A DNA stretch of 45,168 nucleotides, taken from assembly GCA_020846535.1 (NCBI GenBank), contig JADLDR010000034.1, positions 1-45,168 on the forward strand. Direction: 5' to 3'. The notes beneath the pieces were generated by a model that saw nothing but the letters and a program-made list of their open reading frames with translations, did no database searches and had not been told where the DNA came from. The first letter of the stretch is position 1. Every line of letters starts with the position of its first letter. This stretch comes from Armatimonadota bacterium. Its GTDB lineage: Bacteria; Armatimonadota; JADLDR01. This document shows, in pieces, positions 1 through 7,398 of the stretch. Made by a program: the position numbers and the translations under genes.

Positions 1-102
1 CATGAATAGATACGCCTGATCAAAAATTTCGATTGGATAGAAGGGCTGAAATACGAGCCTAACCCAAGTTGCCCCTGACCCCATTCACGTCACCTGTGGG
101 GT

Positions 103-162
103 GTAGGGGCGCGATTCATCGCGCCCAACGGCCCGGAAGGGCGCGATGAATCGCGCCCCTAC
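103..162. repeat. Dispersed palindromic repeat, two 24-nt arms
   Basis: Two perfect 24-nt arms (103-126 and 139-162) in inverted orientation are separated by a 12-nt spacer. Each arm begins or ends with GTAGGGGC/GCCCCTAC and is itself an inverted repeat, with GGGCGCGAT and ATCGCGCCC around a 2-nt centre. An outer imperfect pair, AACCCAAGTTGC at 61-72 and GCAACCTGGGT at 192-202, surrounds the core, giving a MITE-like layout. Short GTAGGG...CCCTAC palindromes of this kind are common dispersed intergenic repeats in environmental bacterial genomes. Related copies occur at 5078-5104, 5370-5391 and 6262-6290. Confidence 0.85.
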
Positions 163-318
163 AGCGGAAATGACACCCAATTCACTAGGTCGCAACCTGG
201 GTCACCCTACAAAGCGAATCGGTCACAACATCGATGCAGTCTGTGAGGAGCGCTGTGCCGAAGCAATCTCCTGGCTGACAAACACCAGGAAAGCCTCGCT
301 CTTTTTCAGGCTTGGCGA

Positions 319-356
319 TTGCATAGCTTCGCTCGCAACCGAATATCACTATGCAA
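319..356 (-). terminator. Candidate stem-loop after the ADP-ribosylglycohydrolase gene
   Basis: TTGCATAG (319-326) and CTATGCAA (349-356) form a perfect 8-bp stem just past the stop codon of the minus-strand gene ending at 372. A second small stem, AAGCCT/AGGCTT, lies further on at about 292-313. Neither is followed by a long T tract on the minus strand, so a role in ending transcription is plausible but unproven. The remaining sequence from 1 to 371 holds no gene I can support. Confidence 0.3.
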
Positions 357-371
357 ATAAAAGCCCTCTCT

Positions 372-1283
372 CTACCTGGCGCTTTCGCAGGCCATCGCCC
401 ACAGGTCGGAGGCCATCTGTTCCAGTTCGTCCCGGTTCTGCAGGACCGCCAGCCACCGCCCGGGGAGGGCGGAAAGCCCGAATCTGGCCCCCAGCAGAGC
501 GCCCGTTACGGCTCCGGTCGTGTCGGCATCCCCGCCCAGATTGACCACCCGGACAATGCCCTCCTCGAACGAATCGAAGCGGGCAAGCGCCCAGAGAGCC
601 ATCCCCAGGGTATCGAGGGTAAAGCCCTCGATATGCCCGGAGGCGTCCCAGTCCGGATTCATCGCCGCCCGGACGGTGGCAAGTGTGGCGGCATCGGCAA
701 TGCCTTCGGTCAGCGGCTTCAAGGTCACCGGCTCGCCCCTGACCAGGCAGGCGACGGCCCGGTTCAGGACAACGCACGATTCCTGACAGCGGGGGTCTTG
801 GTGGGTGATCCGGCAGGTATCGCGGGAGTCGGCGTCAAGCCTTTCGGGGCGGCGAAAATGAAGCAATCCGACCGGAGCGCACCGCATCAGGCCGCCGTTT
901 CCGGCGGAGGAGCGCCCGGAATCCTCCCAGGCCCGCAGCCCGGCCTGATCCCATCGGACGCCTTCCCGCAAATACCGGCAGGCGGCGCAGGTGAGATTGC
1001 CGATATCTTTCGGGCCGGAGGCGGCCCATTCCGCAAAGCGCCGGGCCACATCCTCAGGGGCCACCTGCCCGCAGGCCAGGATGCTTTCCAGCAGGCAGCG
1101 CATCATCTGGGTGTCGTCCGTATACTCGCCGGGAGCCAGATTCAGCCACCCGCCGCCGGTGATATCTCGCAATTGCCCGTGCTGCGCCTCGATCTGGCCC
1201 GGGGATAGAAACTCCACCGTTCCGCCGAGAGCGTCCGCGCATGCCAGTCCTAGAATACAGCCTTTGAAACGGTCTATAGACAT
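372..1283 (-). CDS. ADP-ribosylglycohydrolase (DraG-like)
   Basis: A 303-residue protein of the ADP-ribosylglycohydrolase family, cytosolic enzymes that remove ADP-ribose from modified proteins, nucleic acids or small molecules using two magnesium ions. The signature is complete: G-x-x-x-G-D-A-L-G near residues 12-20, the metal-binding TDD inside GEYTDDTQM at residues 55-57, and GGDADTTGAVTGA near residue 250. A start at 1283 is chosen because AAGGAG lies 9 nt upstream; the open frame reaches back to 1376 without a ribosome site. It is the last gene of a minus-strand block behind an ARPP-1-like gene (23 bp after the preceding gene), which suggests a role in clearing ADP-ribose marks within a conflict or repair cassette. 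The substrate cannot be told from sequence. Confidence 0.9.
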   Translation of the reverse strand: MSIDRFKGCILGLACADALGGTVEFLSPGQIEAQHGQLRDITGGGWLNLAPGEYTDDTQMMRCLLESILACGQVAPEDVARRFAEWAASGPKDIGNLTCAACRYLREGVRWDQAGLRAWEDSGRSSAGNGGLMRCAPVGLLHFRRPERLDADSRDTCRITHQDPRCQESCVVLNRAVACLVRGEPVTLKPLTEGIADAATLATVRAAMNPDWDASGHIEGFTLDTLGMALWALARFDSFEEGIVRVVNLGGDADTTGAVTGALLGARFGLSALPGRWLAVLQNRDELEQMASDLWAMACESAR

Positions 1284-1305
1284 GCGGAAGGGTCTCCTTG
1301 AACAA

Positions 1306-2082
1306 TTACAGCAGTCCCAGCTTTCGGGGATCACCACTGGCATACCATATATGCAAATCGATAAGGCCAGATTCATGAATAGGAGCTTTTATCACCTGGC
1401 TTAAGGCTTGGGCCGCCTTCGTAAGACCGATACGTTGCTCCTCGCCTGCATGCCACCAGAGAAACCGGTAGAAGTCGAGAAAACCGTGGTAGCCGCCGCT
1501 GGCTCCCCTCGAGGTCGCTCCTATAGTAAACCGCGACCAAGCCGGGGTGCTGAGTGGAAAGGTAAAATAACACCAAGATTGAATGGAAGCTGCCGCTTGT
1601 GCATCGAAAATCACAAAGCTTTTGGGGAAGCAAAAATGCAGCCATTTCGTCAGTAGCGAATAAGGTTGAGTCAGACCTGCCGAGGCCATGTTTTTGAGGG
1701 ATTCCGCTACAAGTTCCGCCAGGCCAGCGACCTCTTCTTCAGTGCATGTGAACAGTTCCGGAGGAGAAAAACGCCACCAATCTTGGCACTGGACTGTTCG
1801 CATGGCGATATCTACCATGCCTGGCAGTCGTTCCAGGGCGTACCGGGTTCTGTAATAACCGTTCAAATCTTTCAGGCATTGATATGCCTGCGTTTGTGCC
1901 GTCGGCTCTAGGGCATTCCGTACAAACTCAGTAAAAGATTGGCGGAGTGTAGTTTCGTTCACACGCTGGTGAACGCTCCGGGCCGATGTTTCCAGATAAC
2001 GGCGAGTTTCCCCGCATGCTGCGCTGTCAATCGCTGAATCAATTAATTTTCGCGATGGCAAGACATCTATCTGTGAGATCAT
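1306..2082 (-). CDS. Conserved protein of unknown function in ADP-ribose cassette
   Basis: A 258-residue soluble protein that I do not recognise with certainty. The N-terminal half is helical and charged. The central part holds LTKWLHFCFPKSFVIFD, reminiscent of the SKxLHFLxPxxFPIxD signature of poorly characterised helical (OGG-like, DUF6308-type) proteins; this resemblance is from memory and weak. The C-terminal part is rich in aromatic residues (about 185-220). The start at 2082 is supported by AATAAAGGAG 5 nt upstream, nearly the same leader as the preceding gene. It lies 24 bp after that gene and 22 bp before the ADP-ribosylglycohydrolase gene, so co-transcription is likely. Base composition looks lower in GC than the neighbours, hinting at acquisition as a module. 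Confidence 0.75.
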   Translation of the reverse strand: MISQIDVLPSRKLIDSAIDSAACGETRRYLETSARSVHQRVNETTLRQSFTEFVRNALEPTAQTQAYQCLKDLNGYYRTRYALERLPGMVDIAMRTVQCQDWWRFSPPELFTCTEEEVAGLAELVAESLKNMASAGLTQPYSLLTKWLHFCFPKSFVIFDAQAAASIQSWCYFTFPLSTPAWSRFTIGATSRGASGGYHGFLDFYRFLWWHAGEEQRIGLTKAAQALSQVIKAPIHESGLIDLHIWYASGDPRKLGLL

Positions 2083-2106
2083 AGGTACTCCTTTATTCTT
2101 TTCGTG

Positions 2107-2457
2107 TCACTGGGCAACCGAATAATTCAAACGAGACAGGCGGCCCCTGGCAATTTGTCGCTCCGCATCGGCAAACAAAAGAGCATATTTTTCCTGCAAC
2201 ACCATGGCTTCCAGGCTCAGATCCAATCGTCCTAACTCCCACAGCCGAATAAGACCTTCCTGTATGCCGTCCTCACCGGTGCGAAGAAGCATTTTCACCG
2301 CTGTCACGCTCCCATATTGGCGGGCCAACTCTAGATAGCGGGTTGGTGTATAGTGATATTGCCTGCTCAGCAGGCGACAAACTTCCATCGCCTCTTGACT
2401 GAACTGATTTTCAAGCATTGTATATGAATTGTTTTGATGTGCTTCATCATTATTCAT
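2107..2457 (-). CDS. Small protein with conserved WELGRLDLS-type domain
   Basis: A 116-residue protein. Residues of the pattern YTPTRYLELARQYGSVTAVKMLL and LIRLWELGRLDLSLEAMVL, followed by YALLFADAERQIARGRL, match a small helical domain found widely in bacteria, alone or at the end of larger proteins next to nucleases and stress genes. I recall the domain but not a function or a Pfam name. The start at 2457 is fixed by AATAAAGGAG 9 nt upstream; longer reading back to 2592 would run into the ARPP-1-like gene. As part of the four-gene minus-strand block it may act as a regulator, adaptor or immunity partner, but this is inference from its size and place only. Confidence 0.75.
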   Translation of the reverse strand: MNNDEAHQNNSYTMLENQFSQEAMEVCRLLSRQYHYTPTRYLELARQYGSVTAVKMLLRTGEDGIQEGLIRLWELGRLDLSLEAMVLQEKYALLFADAERQIARGRLSRLNYSVAQ

Positions 2458-2581
2458 ACCAGTCCGCTCCTTTATTATATGATGTATTGCCCGCAACAAG
2501 GCCAAATTTTCAACAGATGCAATGGCGAGAACAGCCTTATAAAAATAGCTGCCCTCGCCACCTCCCTCAATAATCCCTACC

Positions 2582-3556
2582 CTACTCCTCAAACAAACTC
2601 CGCCCTCGCCCTCTCATCCGCCTGTCCTTTTTCTCCCCGGCAAAAGCAAACAGATGTCGCGTTTTTCCATCCTCCACCCGAGCCGCCCCTTCGACGGCCT
2701 CGGAATGAAGCAGGCAATGCTCCCCTATTCCGTCGGTCGCCTTCCGTTCGGCGGGGGATTGCTTCAACGCCTCCCAGAACGAACGGGCGGCTTCCTCGCT
2801 CAGGGGCGTTTCCTCCGTAGATTCCAGGGCGTCGATGCCGTAGCTTCTCAGGATTTTGCGCGAAACCTTCTGCCAGGTCTCCGGGTGATCGACTATATCC
2901 AGGCCCGCCACCTCGCCGCCGATGCCGACCAGCACGCCCACCTGGGCCGGTTCGGGAGCGAGCGAGCCGAGCAGTCCCTCCAGATCGAGCGAATGCTTCT
3001 CATAGACCGCATCGACCGCGTCGGTTTCGGAAGCGGCGGCCATGCGGCGGGTTTTGTCCGCGATCATCTCCCACACCTGGCCCTGGTCGGAAGCGGCGCG
3101 GCCCGAAGCACGGAGGTTGTCGCTGACGGAACGCACCTTTTCCCTGCGGGCGGCGGCGAAAAGATGATGTTCGGCGGCCCGGAAGCGCCGCCCTCCGGCG
3201 CGGTAGCTCCAGCGCCCGTGTTCCACGCAGCTCACGGGCGCTTTGATTTTCGTATGGGCGGCGACAATAATCGTCAGATTGAGGCAGCGGTTCTGACGCG
3301 CCCCGATCAGCTCTTCGCCCTCGAACAGGAGGAGAGGTATATTCCCGGCGTTCTCCACCAGGATTTCCGGAACGGTTCCCTCTCCCTGCTCCGTGACGAC
3401 CACGCTCTCACGGGCAAGGGCTTCTTCCAGGGTCAGGTAGCCGGGCGGCTCTCCGGCAATCGCCGAAAGGAGCGGAAAAAGAGTCAGCGGCCCGGCGGTT
3501 TTCGGGGGCCCGAGGGTGATGCCTTCCAGCGGGATCGCATGGGTTGCTTGATTCAT
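2582..3556 (-). CDS. ARPP-1-like domain protein
   Basis: A 324-residue cytosolic protein. The run of GPLTLFPLL, LTLEEAL, V-x-V-x-EQGEGTVPEILVEN and LLLFEGEELIGARQNRCLNL (residues 20-100) is the hallmark of the ARPP-1 domain (ARG and Rhodanese-Phosphatase-superfamily-associated Protein; formerly a DUF). By name and published context this domain travels with ADP-ribosylglycohydrolases, as it does here: one is encoded 1.3 kb downstream on the same strand. The biochemical role is not established; processing or sensing of an ADP-ribose/NAD-derived nucleotide is proposed. The start at 3556 has AAGGAG 9 nt upstream; the open frame extends to 3640 without one. It is the first gene of the cassette, 84 bp after the zinc-finger gene. 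Confidence 0.8.
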   Translation of the reverse strand: MNQATHAIPLEGITLGPPKTAGPLTLFPLLSAIAGEPPGYLTLEEALARESVVVTEQGEGTVPEILVENAGNIPLLLFEGEELIGARQNRCLNLTIIVAAHTKIKAPVSCVEHGRWSYRAGGRRFRAAEHHLFAAARREKVRSVSDNLRASGRAASDQGQVWEMIADKTRRMAAASETDAVDAVYEKHSLDLEGLLGSLAPEPAQVGVLVGIGGEVAGLDIVDHPETWQKVSRKILRSYGIDALESTEETPLSEEAARSFWEALKQSPAERKATDGIGEHCLLHSEAVEGAARVEDGKTRHLFAFAGEKKDRRMRGRGRSLFEE

Positions 3557-3583
3557 GGTAAATGTCTCCTTGGCTCGCAAAGT

Positions 3584-3602
3584 CGGCGCAATATCTGCGC
3601 CG
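3584..3602. repeat. Small hairpin upstream of ARPP-1-like gene
   Basis: CGGCGCA and TGCGCCG form a perfect 7-bp stem with a 5-nt loop, 28 bp upstream of the ARPP-1-like start codon. A further half-match, CGGCGCA, lies at about 3617. It could be an operator or leader hairpin; no function is shown. Confidence 0.4.
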
Positions 3603-3640
3603 TCGTCTATATAACGGCGCAAGCAGCCGGAATGTGACAC

Positions 3641-4402
3641 TTACGGCGGACAAATTTCGACCCGGTAGGTGCGGGCTGGCAACTCCGAGAAGGTGACCAT
3701 ACCGGCTTCCGTCCGGCCTTCTGCCCGCAGCTTTCCCCGCCCGTCCTGCAGGCGGACTGTCACCCCGTCGGCGGGCCGCGGGCCGTCAGGGCCGCGCACC
3801 TCCACCCGCACCCGCCGCCCGCCGGTTTCTTCCATCCAGGCCGAGCAGCGCACCTGCCACGGCCCGATATCGAGGCGGGCCTCCTCATCCGGTGGCCGTC
3901 GCAGCACGGCTTCCGGAAGGGAGAGGCGCAGGACCGATATGGAATCCGCTTCTTCGGCGGGCAGGCTCATGGAGGCATCGCTCAGGAACATATACGGCAT
4001 CTCCATCATCGCCGGGGCGCTCTGCTGGCGGGACTGGAACGGAACCCTTACCGTTTCTCCGGTGATGGACAGCCAGGCAATAGCCGACCGGCCCAGGCGT
4101 TTCGCCAGGGAGAGGGTGAGAGCCACCGCTTCGGAGGCGGCCTCGCGCTCTGCGGCCCGGCTGGCGAGATGCAATGCGCCCGCCATCCGGTAGCAGGTCG
4201 GGCATTCCCCGATATGCTCCCCCACCCCAGGCTCCGGGCAGGGACCCGCCGCTCCGTCAAGCAGCCAGCCGAGATACCGGGCGAGGGAAGCCCCATCGGG
4301 ATGGGCAGCGGGGACAGGGGCCGATGCCATCCAGCGTCCTATCCGGCGCAGGTGTTCATGAATCTTCGGCGGGGTTTTCGATGAGAAGGAATCAGGGCGC
4401 AT
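3641..4402 (-). CDS. Soluble zinc-finger protein, putative anti-sigma factor
   Basis: A 253-residue protein with an H-x3-C-x2-C motif (His63, Cys67, Cys70), the zinc-binding signature of ZAS-type anti-sigma factors, after a predicted helical N-terminus. Unlike most such proteins it shows no transmembrane segment. The last ~70 residues (VRVEVRGPDG...GVTVRLQDG...YRVEI) resemble a carboxypeptidase-regulatory-like beta-sandwich. The start at 4402 has AAAGGAGG 6 nt upstream, stronger than the in-frame ATG at 4426 that would overlap the sigma gene. It lies directly downstream of a sigma-factor gene on the same strand, the usual arrangement for a sigma/anti-sigma pair. The binding itself is inferred. 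Confidence 0.65.
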   Translation of the reverse strand: MRPDSFSSKTPPKIHEHLRRIGRWMASAPVPAAHPDGASLARYLGWLLDGAAGPCPEPGVGEHIGECPTCYRMAGALHLASRAAEREAASEAVALTLSLAKRLGRSAIAWLSITGETVRVPFQSRQQSAPAMMEMPYMFLSDASMSLPAEEADSISVLRLSLPEAVLRRPPDEEARLDIGPWQVRCSAWMEETGGRRVRVEVRGPDGPRPADGVTVRLQDGRGKLRAEGRTEAGMVTFSELPARTYRVEICPP

Positions 4403-4422
4403 CGGGCCGCCTCCTTTCGCGC

Positions 4423-5040
4423 TCAAAAGTAGCCCAGTTCATCGAGCAGCGTTTTGAGTTCCCCGCAGTTGCGGGAGTGCATCTGTCGGGCGTTGGCGGG
4501 GGTGAGGCACATCCGTTCGGCGATCTCTCCGTAGCCCTCCCCCCATTCGTGGCGTCTTAAAAGCACTTCCTGGCAGCGCGGGTGTTTCAGGCGGGCCATC
4601 GCCTGCCGCACCATCCGGCGCTTTTCGGCGGTCAACAGGGCATCCAGAGGGTCATTCCCGAAGTCGGGCAGGCGATCCTTCAGCGGCTGCCCCGAATCGC
4701 CCGAGTCCTCCAGCGAGACGGTCGGAGGTTCCGGGCGCTGCCTGTCGCACAGGAGGCGATAGGCAACCACCGAAAGCCATGCGGAAAATGGGGTGTCCGG
4801 GCGGGGGGCGTAAGCCCTCAGACGATGCCAGTTGTCGCCGGAGAGGTGGCAGTAAAGCAGGCCCTCCAGGTCCTGGGCCTCCGGCACACAGGAGGGCGGC
4901 GGCTGGAACCGGCTGTGGATATGGAAAAGCCGCCGCCGGTGGCGGCGCATCAATTCCTGCCAGGCCGCGTTCCGGCGGCCGGGCTGCGTCAGCAAGAATT
5001 CAACGAGCTGCGGGTCGGAACACAGAATCAACGAGCGCAT
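4423..5040 (-). CDS. RNA polymerase sigma factor, ECF-like
   Basis: A 205-residue sigma-70-family protein, likely directing RNA polymerase to a small stress or surface regulon. A region-2-like stretch lies around residues 20-100 (AAWQELMRRHRRRLFHIHSRF; FSAWLSVVAYRLLCD). Region 4 with its helix-turn-helix is near residues 145-195 (EVLLRRHEWGEGYGEIAERM). The start at 5040 has AGGAG about 7 nt upstream. The stop codon is followed after 20 bp by a zinc-finger gene that probably encodes its regulator. Region 2 is divergent, so a sigma-like regulator of unusual class remains possible. Confidence 0.75.
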   Translation of the reverse strand: MRSLILCSDPQLVEFLLTQPGRRNAAWQELMRRHRRRLFHIHSRFQPPPSCVPEAQDLEGLLYCHLSGDNWHRLRAYAPRPDTPFSAWLSVVAYRLLCDRQRPEPPTVSLEDSGDSGQPLKDRLPDFGNDPLDALLTAEKRRMVRQAMARLKHPRCQEVLLRRHEWGEGYGEIAERMCLTPANARQMHSRNCGELKTLLDELGYF

Positions 5041-5077
5041 AGGGGGTCTCCTATCATCGAAATCATCGGACCGATGC

Positions 5078-5104
5078 GTAGGGCCGCACGGCTGTACGCC
5101 CTAC
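5078..5104. repeat. Palindromic repeat copy, GTAGGGC...GCCCTAC
   Basis: A 27-nt unit with 7-bp inverted ends GTAGGGC and GCCCTAC around a 13-nt core. The inner 22 nt recur exactly at 5370-5391. The ends match those of the larger palindrome at 103-162, placing it in the same dispersed family with a different core. Confidence 0.7.
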
Positions 5105-5160
5105 AGATATCCAGGTAAGGCTGCCTGTCCCTCAGGGGCGGGGCTTTGGGAGACCGTTAC

Positions 5161-5326
5161 CTAACCCTCCGGCCCCCTTCCCGAAACGGGCAGGGGGAGC
5201 AGATGAGGCCGTCAATGACCGCACGATCTATCCCTCTCCCAGGAGGCGCTCCGGCGCATCCCTTGGGTTTCGGGGAGAGGGGCCAGGGGAGAGAGGGAAC
5301 CCAGGCCAGGGGAGAGAGGGAACCCA
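5161..5326. repeat. Intergenic repeat block with 23-bp tandem duplication
   Basis: The gene-free stretch from 5041 to 5401 holds low-complexity purine/pyrimidine repeats. A hairpin at 5173-5197 (CCCCCTTCCCG, AAA loop, CGGGCAGGGGG) is followed by an exact tandem duplication of a 23-bp unit (5281-5303 and 5304-5326, GGCCAGGGGAGAGAGGGAA plus CCCA). This resembles widespread CCTAACCCCC...GGGAGAGGG intergenic repeats of environmental genomes. No coding sequence is supported here. Confidence 0.7.
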
Positions 5327-5369
5327 TCCCCCAGGAATAGAGGATCTTTTACCTTATCTTGATATCTAT

Positions 5370-5391
5370 GGGCCGCACGGCTGTACGCCCT
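5370..5391. repeat. Second copy of GGGCCGCACGG palindromic repeat
   Basis: Twenty-two nucleotides identical to 5081-5102, in the same orientation, ten bases from the end of the AAC(3)-like gene. The outer GTA/TAC bases are not kept here. It may act as a small hairpin after that gene. Confidence 0.7.
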
Positions 5392-5401
5392 TCCTGATGG
5401 C

Positions 5402-6223
5402 CTATCCCGCCAGGCACTCCTCCCGCCAGGCCAGGAATGCAGGGTCGAACCACTCTTCAGGAGAGCCGCGAAGGATGGGGAATGTTTCGTCCACCAGGAC
5501 GCGCATGCGGACGCCGCGGATGGAGGCCGAGCCGATGCGGCTGCGGGCGACCAATTCCCGCCGGGTGAGGAGTTCTTCCATGGCCTCGCTGTTGTAGAAA
5601 GGCCAGACGCCGGGCTGGCCGATCCGCATCAGGCGGGCGCTGAGGGCCGGGCGGCGTTCGGGAGCCGCCTGGCCGAGGCACTCTTCCACGATCCGGGCCT
5701 CGATATAGTGCTTCATGGTGCAGACCATCATGGTGACTCCGATGAAGCAGTAGAGGGCGTTCCAGTCGTAGAGGCGATCCCACGGGCTGCCCGGGCCAAA
5801 GGCGTAAAGGCTCCAGGGGGTATGGAGAGGCTGGCTTTTCTCGTGGTCGGCGGTCAGTTCGGCGGCCTGCGGGCCGATGGCGCTGATGGAATGGGAGAAG
5901 TGGTTGCTGCGGATGCTTCGTGTGTCGGTGCGGAAGGCTTCGGCCAGCCGCCCGATGTAGGCGGGCGAAGTAGCGATATCGAAATCGTCCGGGTTCTCGT
6001 GGCCGCTGTACCAGAGGGTAGGCATGACGACCGTCCCATCCGGGCCGACCACCTCCAGAGCGCCATCGATCACAGCGGTCGGGCCGCCTTCCACTGTGCC
6101 CATGCTGCTGAGCGAACCGTGGTAGATCAAGATGTCCCCGGGCTGCACTCCCACAGCGCGGAATCCCGCGGCGATATCGCTGACACCGACCCTTACAGAC
6201 GGATCGCCCTTTTCAGGCTGCAT
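5402..6223 (-). CDS. AAC(3)-family N-acetyltransferase
   Basis: A 273-residue protein of the aminoglycoside 3-N-acetyltransferase (antibiotic_NAT) fold, which transfers acetyl groups from acetyl-CoA to amines. Family features are an early H-x-S-L-S-S-x-G with GGPTAVIDGAL (about 35-55), GTVVMPT, SNHFSHSISAIGPQAAEL (about 107-124) and TPWSLYAFGPGSPWDRLY (about 135-152). Length is typical. The start at 6223 has AGGAGG 6 nt upstream. It follows a GNAT acetyltransferase gene by 113 bp on the same strand. Environmental members like this often act on sugars or unknown amines rather than antibiotics, so drug resistance should not be assumed. Confidence 0.85.
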   Translation of the reverse strand: MQPEKGDPSVRVGVSDIAAGFRAVGVQPGDILIYHGSLSSMGTVEGGPTAVIDGALEVVGPDGTVVMPTLWYSGHENPDDFDIATSPAYIGRLAEAFRTDTRSIRSNHFSHSISAIGPQAAELTADHEKSQPLHTPWSLYAFGPGSPWDRLYDWNALYCFIGVTMMVCTMKHYIEARIVEECLGQAAPERRPALSARLMRIGQPGVWPFYNSEAMEELLTRRELVARSRIGSASIRGVRMRVLVDETFPILRGSPEEWFDPAFLAWREECLAG

Positions 6224-6261
6224 AGAAATCCTCCTTATAGAACTTTTGGGTTTTCACTTGA

Positions 6262-6290
6262 GCAGGGACGCACCTGTGTGTGCGCCCTGC
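6262..6290. repeat. Palindromic repeat between two acetyltransferase genes
   Basis: GCAGGG-A-CGCAC pairs with GTGCG-C-CCTGC-type sequence, giving an 11-bp stem with one bulge and a short loop, followed by CCCTAC. It looks like a diverged member of the GTAGGG...CCCTAC family and sits between the stop of the GNAT gene and the start of the AAC(3)-like gene. It could stabilise or attenuate the shared transcript. Confidence 0.6.
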
Positions 6291-6336
6291 CCCTACTGGC
6301 AGCCCGTTCCGATAGCATCCGGGCTTGAGGACGGGA

Positions 6337-7398
6337 TTAACGGCGCTTCGGGCGGCGGACGGCCTCCACAATCTCCTGAAACTCCGGGATAGCCTTCAGA
6401 GCGGCGAACCGCCAGTTGTAGAGCAGCCAGGTCGCGCTGCCCTGCCAGGAGCCGTCCGCCAGCCGCTTCAGTTGGGCGAGGGCGCGGCCCGGCTCTCCGG
6501 CCATAGCCCAGGCTTCGGCAGCGTGATAGGCGAAGCGGAGGCTGCCGGGGGCGAACCGCTCGTAGTGGGCCGCCCAGTCTCGATATTCCTCCGGGGACAT
6601 ATCGGCGGCGCTTTCGGCGGGCAAGAGGTGGCTGTAGGCCAGGTAATCCCCCGTTTTGGCGAATCCGGATTTGCGGGCGACGGCCTGGGAACCGGTGTTG
6701 GAGGCCAGACAGTGCCAGCCGATATCGGTCAGGCCGCAGCGCAGGCAGTGTTCCAGGGCGGCGGCCACCGCCGCGGCAGCCAGGCCGCGCCGCCGATAGC
6801 GCATATCGGTATGGATGCCGATCTCGCACTGCTCGCCGCAGACGTTATCGGCGATGCACCAACTGGCGATGGTTTCCCCCGCCAGCACGCAGAACCCGAA
6901 GCCGCGCTCCAGAAATCTGTTCTCGGAACCCCATCCGGACACCCATTCGGCCACCGGCCCGTGGTTCGGCCTGCCCGAATCCGCCAGGAGATCCCGGTCG
7001 ATAGGAACCAGGCGAAAGCCCTCGGGAAGGAGTTTCCACGGGCCGACGGGCGGCTGGCCCTGGAACCGCCAGTGCTGGCGCGGGTGGGGCCGCGCCGCCG
7101 GATTGTTCCAGACGCGGCCTATCGCCTTCTCCCAGCCTGCGGGATGGAGGATCAGGTAGGCATCTTCCGGGATGGTTTCCTTCAGGGCCGGGTATGCTTC
7201 CTGATGCGCCGGGTCGCCGATCAGGTAAAAGCCTTCCGGGGTCCGGGCCAGCAGGATGCGCGGGCGGTCCGGGTCGTCGGCCCAGATGCGGCCCGGCAGG
7301 GCCTTTCGGATCACCGCCCGGAGGCTGTAGTGGATGCGAGCGGACTCCCGGGGCAGCGGCTCGATAAGGGGGTACTGCGTGGGATGCAATTCACGCAT
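6337..7398 (-). CDS. GNAT-family N-acetyltransferase with helical C-terminal extension
   Basis: A 353-residue protein. Residues about 195-245 hold the acetyl-CoA-binding core: EIGIHTDMRYRRRGLAAAAV, with the R-x-x-G-x/A pyrophosphate loop, followed by NTGSQAVARKSGF, the usual beta5-alpha5 element. The N-terminal half resembles the GNAT_acetyltran (zwittermicin-resistance-like) group. The last ~80 residues (YERFAPGSLRFAYHAAEAWAMAGEPGRALAQLKRL) look like TPR-type helices. The start at 7398 has AGGAGG 4 nt upstream. It is the upstream gene of a likely two-gene unit with the AAC(3)-like gene. The acceptor substrate is unknown. Confidence 0.85.
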   Translation of the reverse strand: MRELHPTQYPLIEPLPRESARIHYSLRAVIRKALPGRIWADDPDRPRILLARTPEGFYLIGDPAHQEAYPALKETIPEDAYLILHPAGWEKAIGRVWNNPAARPHPRQHWRFQGQPPVGPWKLLPEGFRLVPIDRDLLADSGRPNHGPVAEWVSGWGSENRFLERGFGFCVLAGETIASWCIADNVCGEQCEIGIHTDMRYRRRGLAAAAVAAALEHCLRCGLTDIGWHCLASNTGSQAVARKSGFAKTGDYLAYSHLLPAESAADMSPEEYRDWAAHYERFAPGSLRFAYHAAEAWAMAGEPGRALAQLKRLADGSWQGSATWLLYNWRFAALKAIPEFQEIVEAVRRPKRR

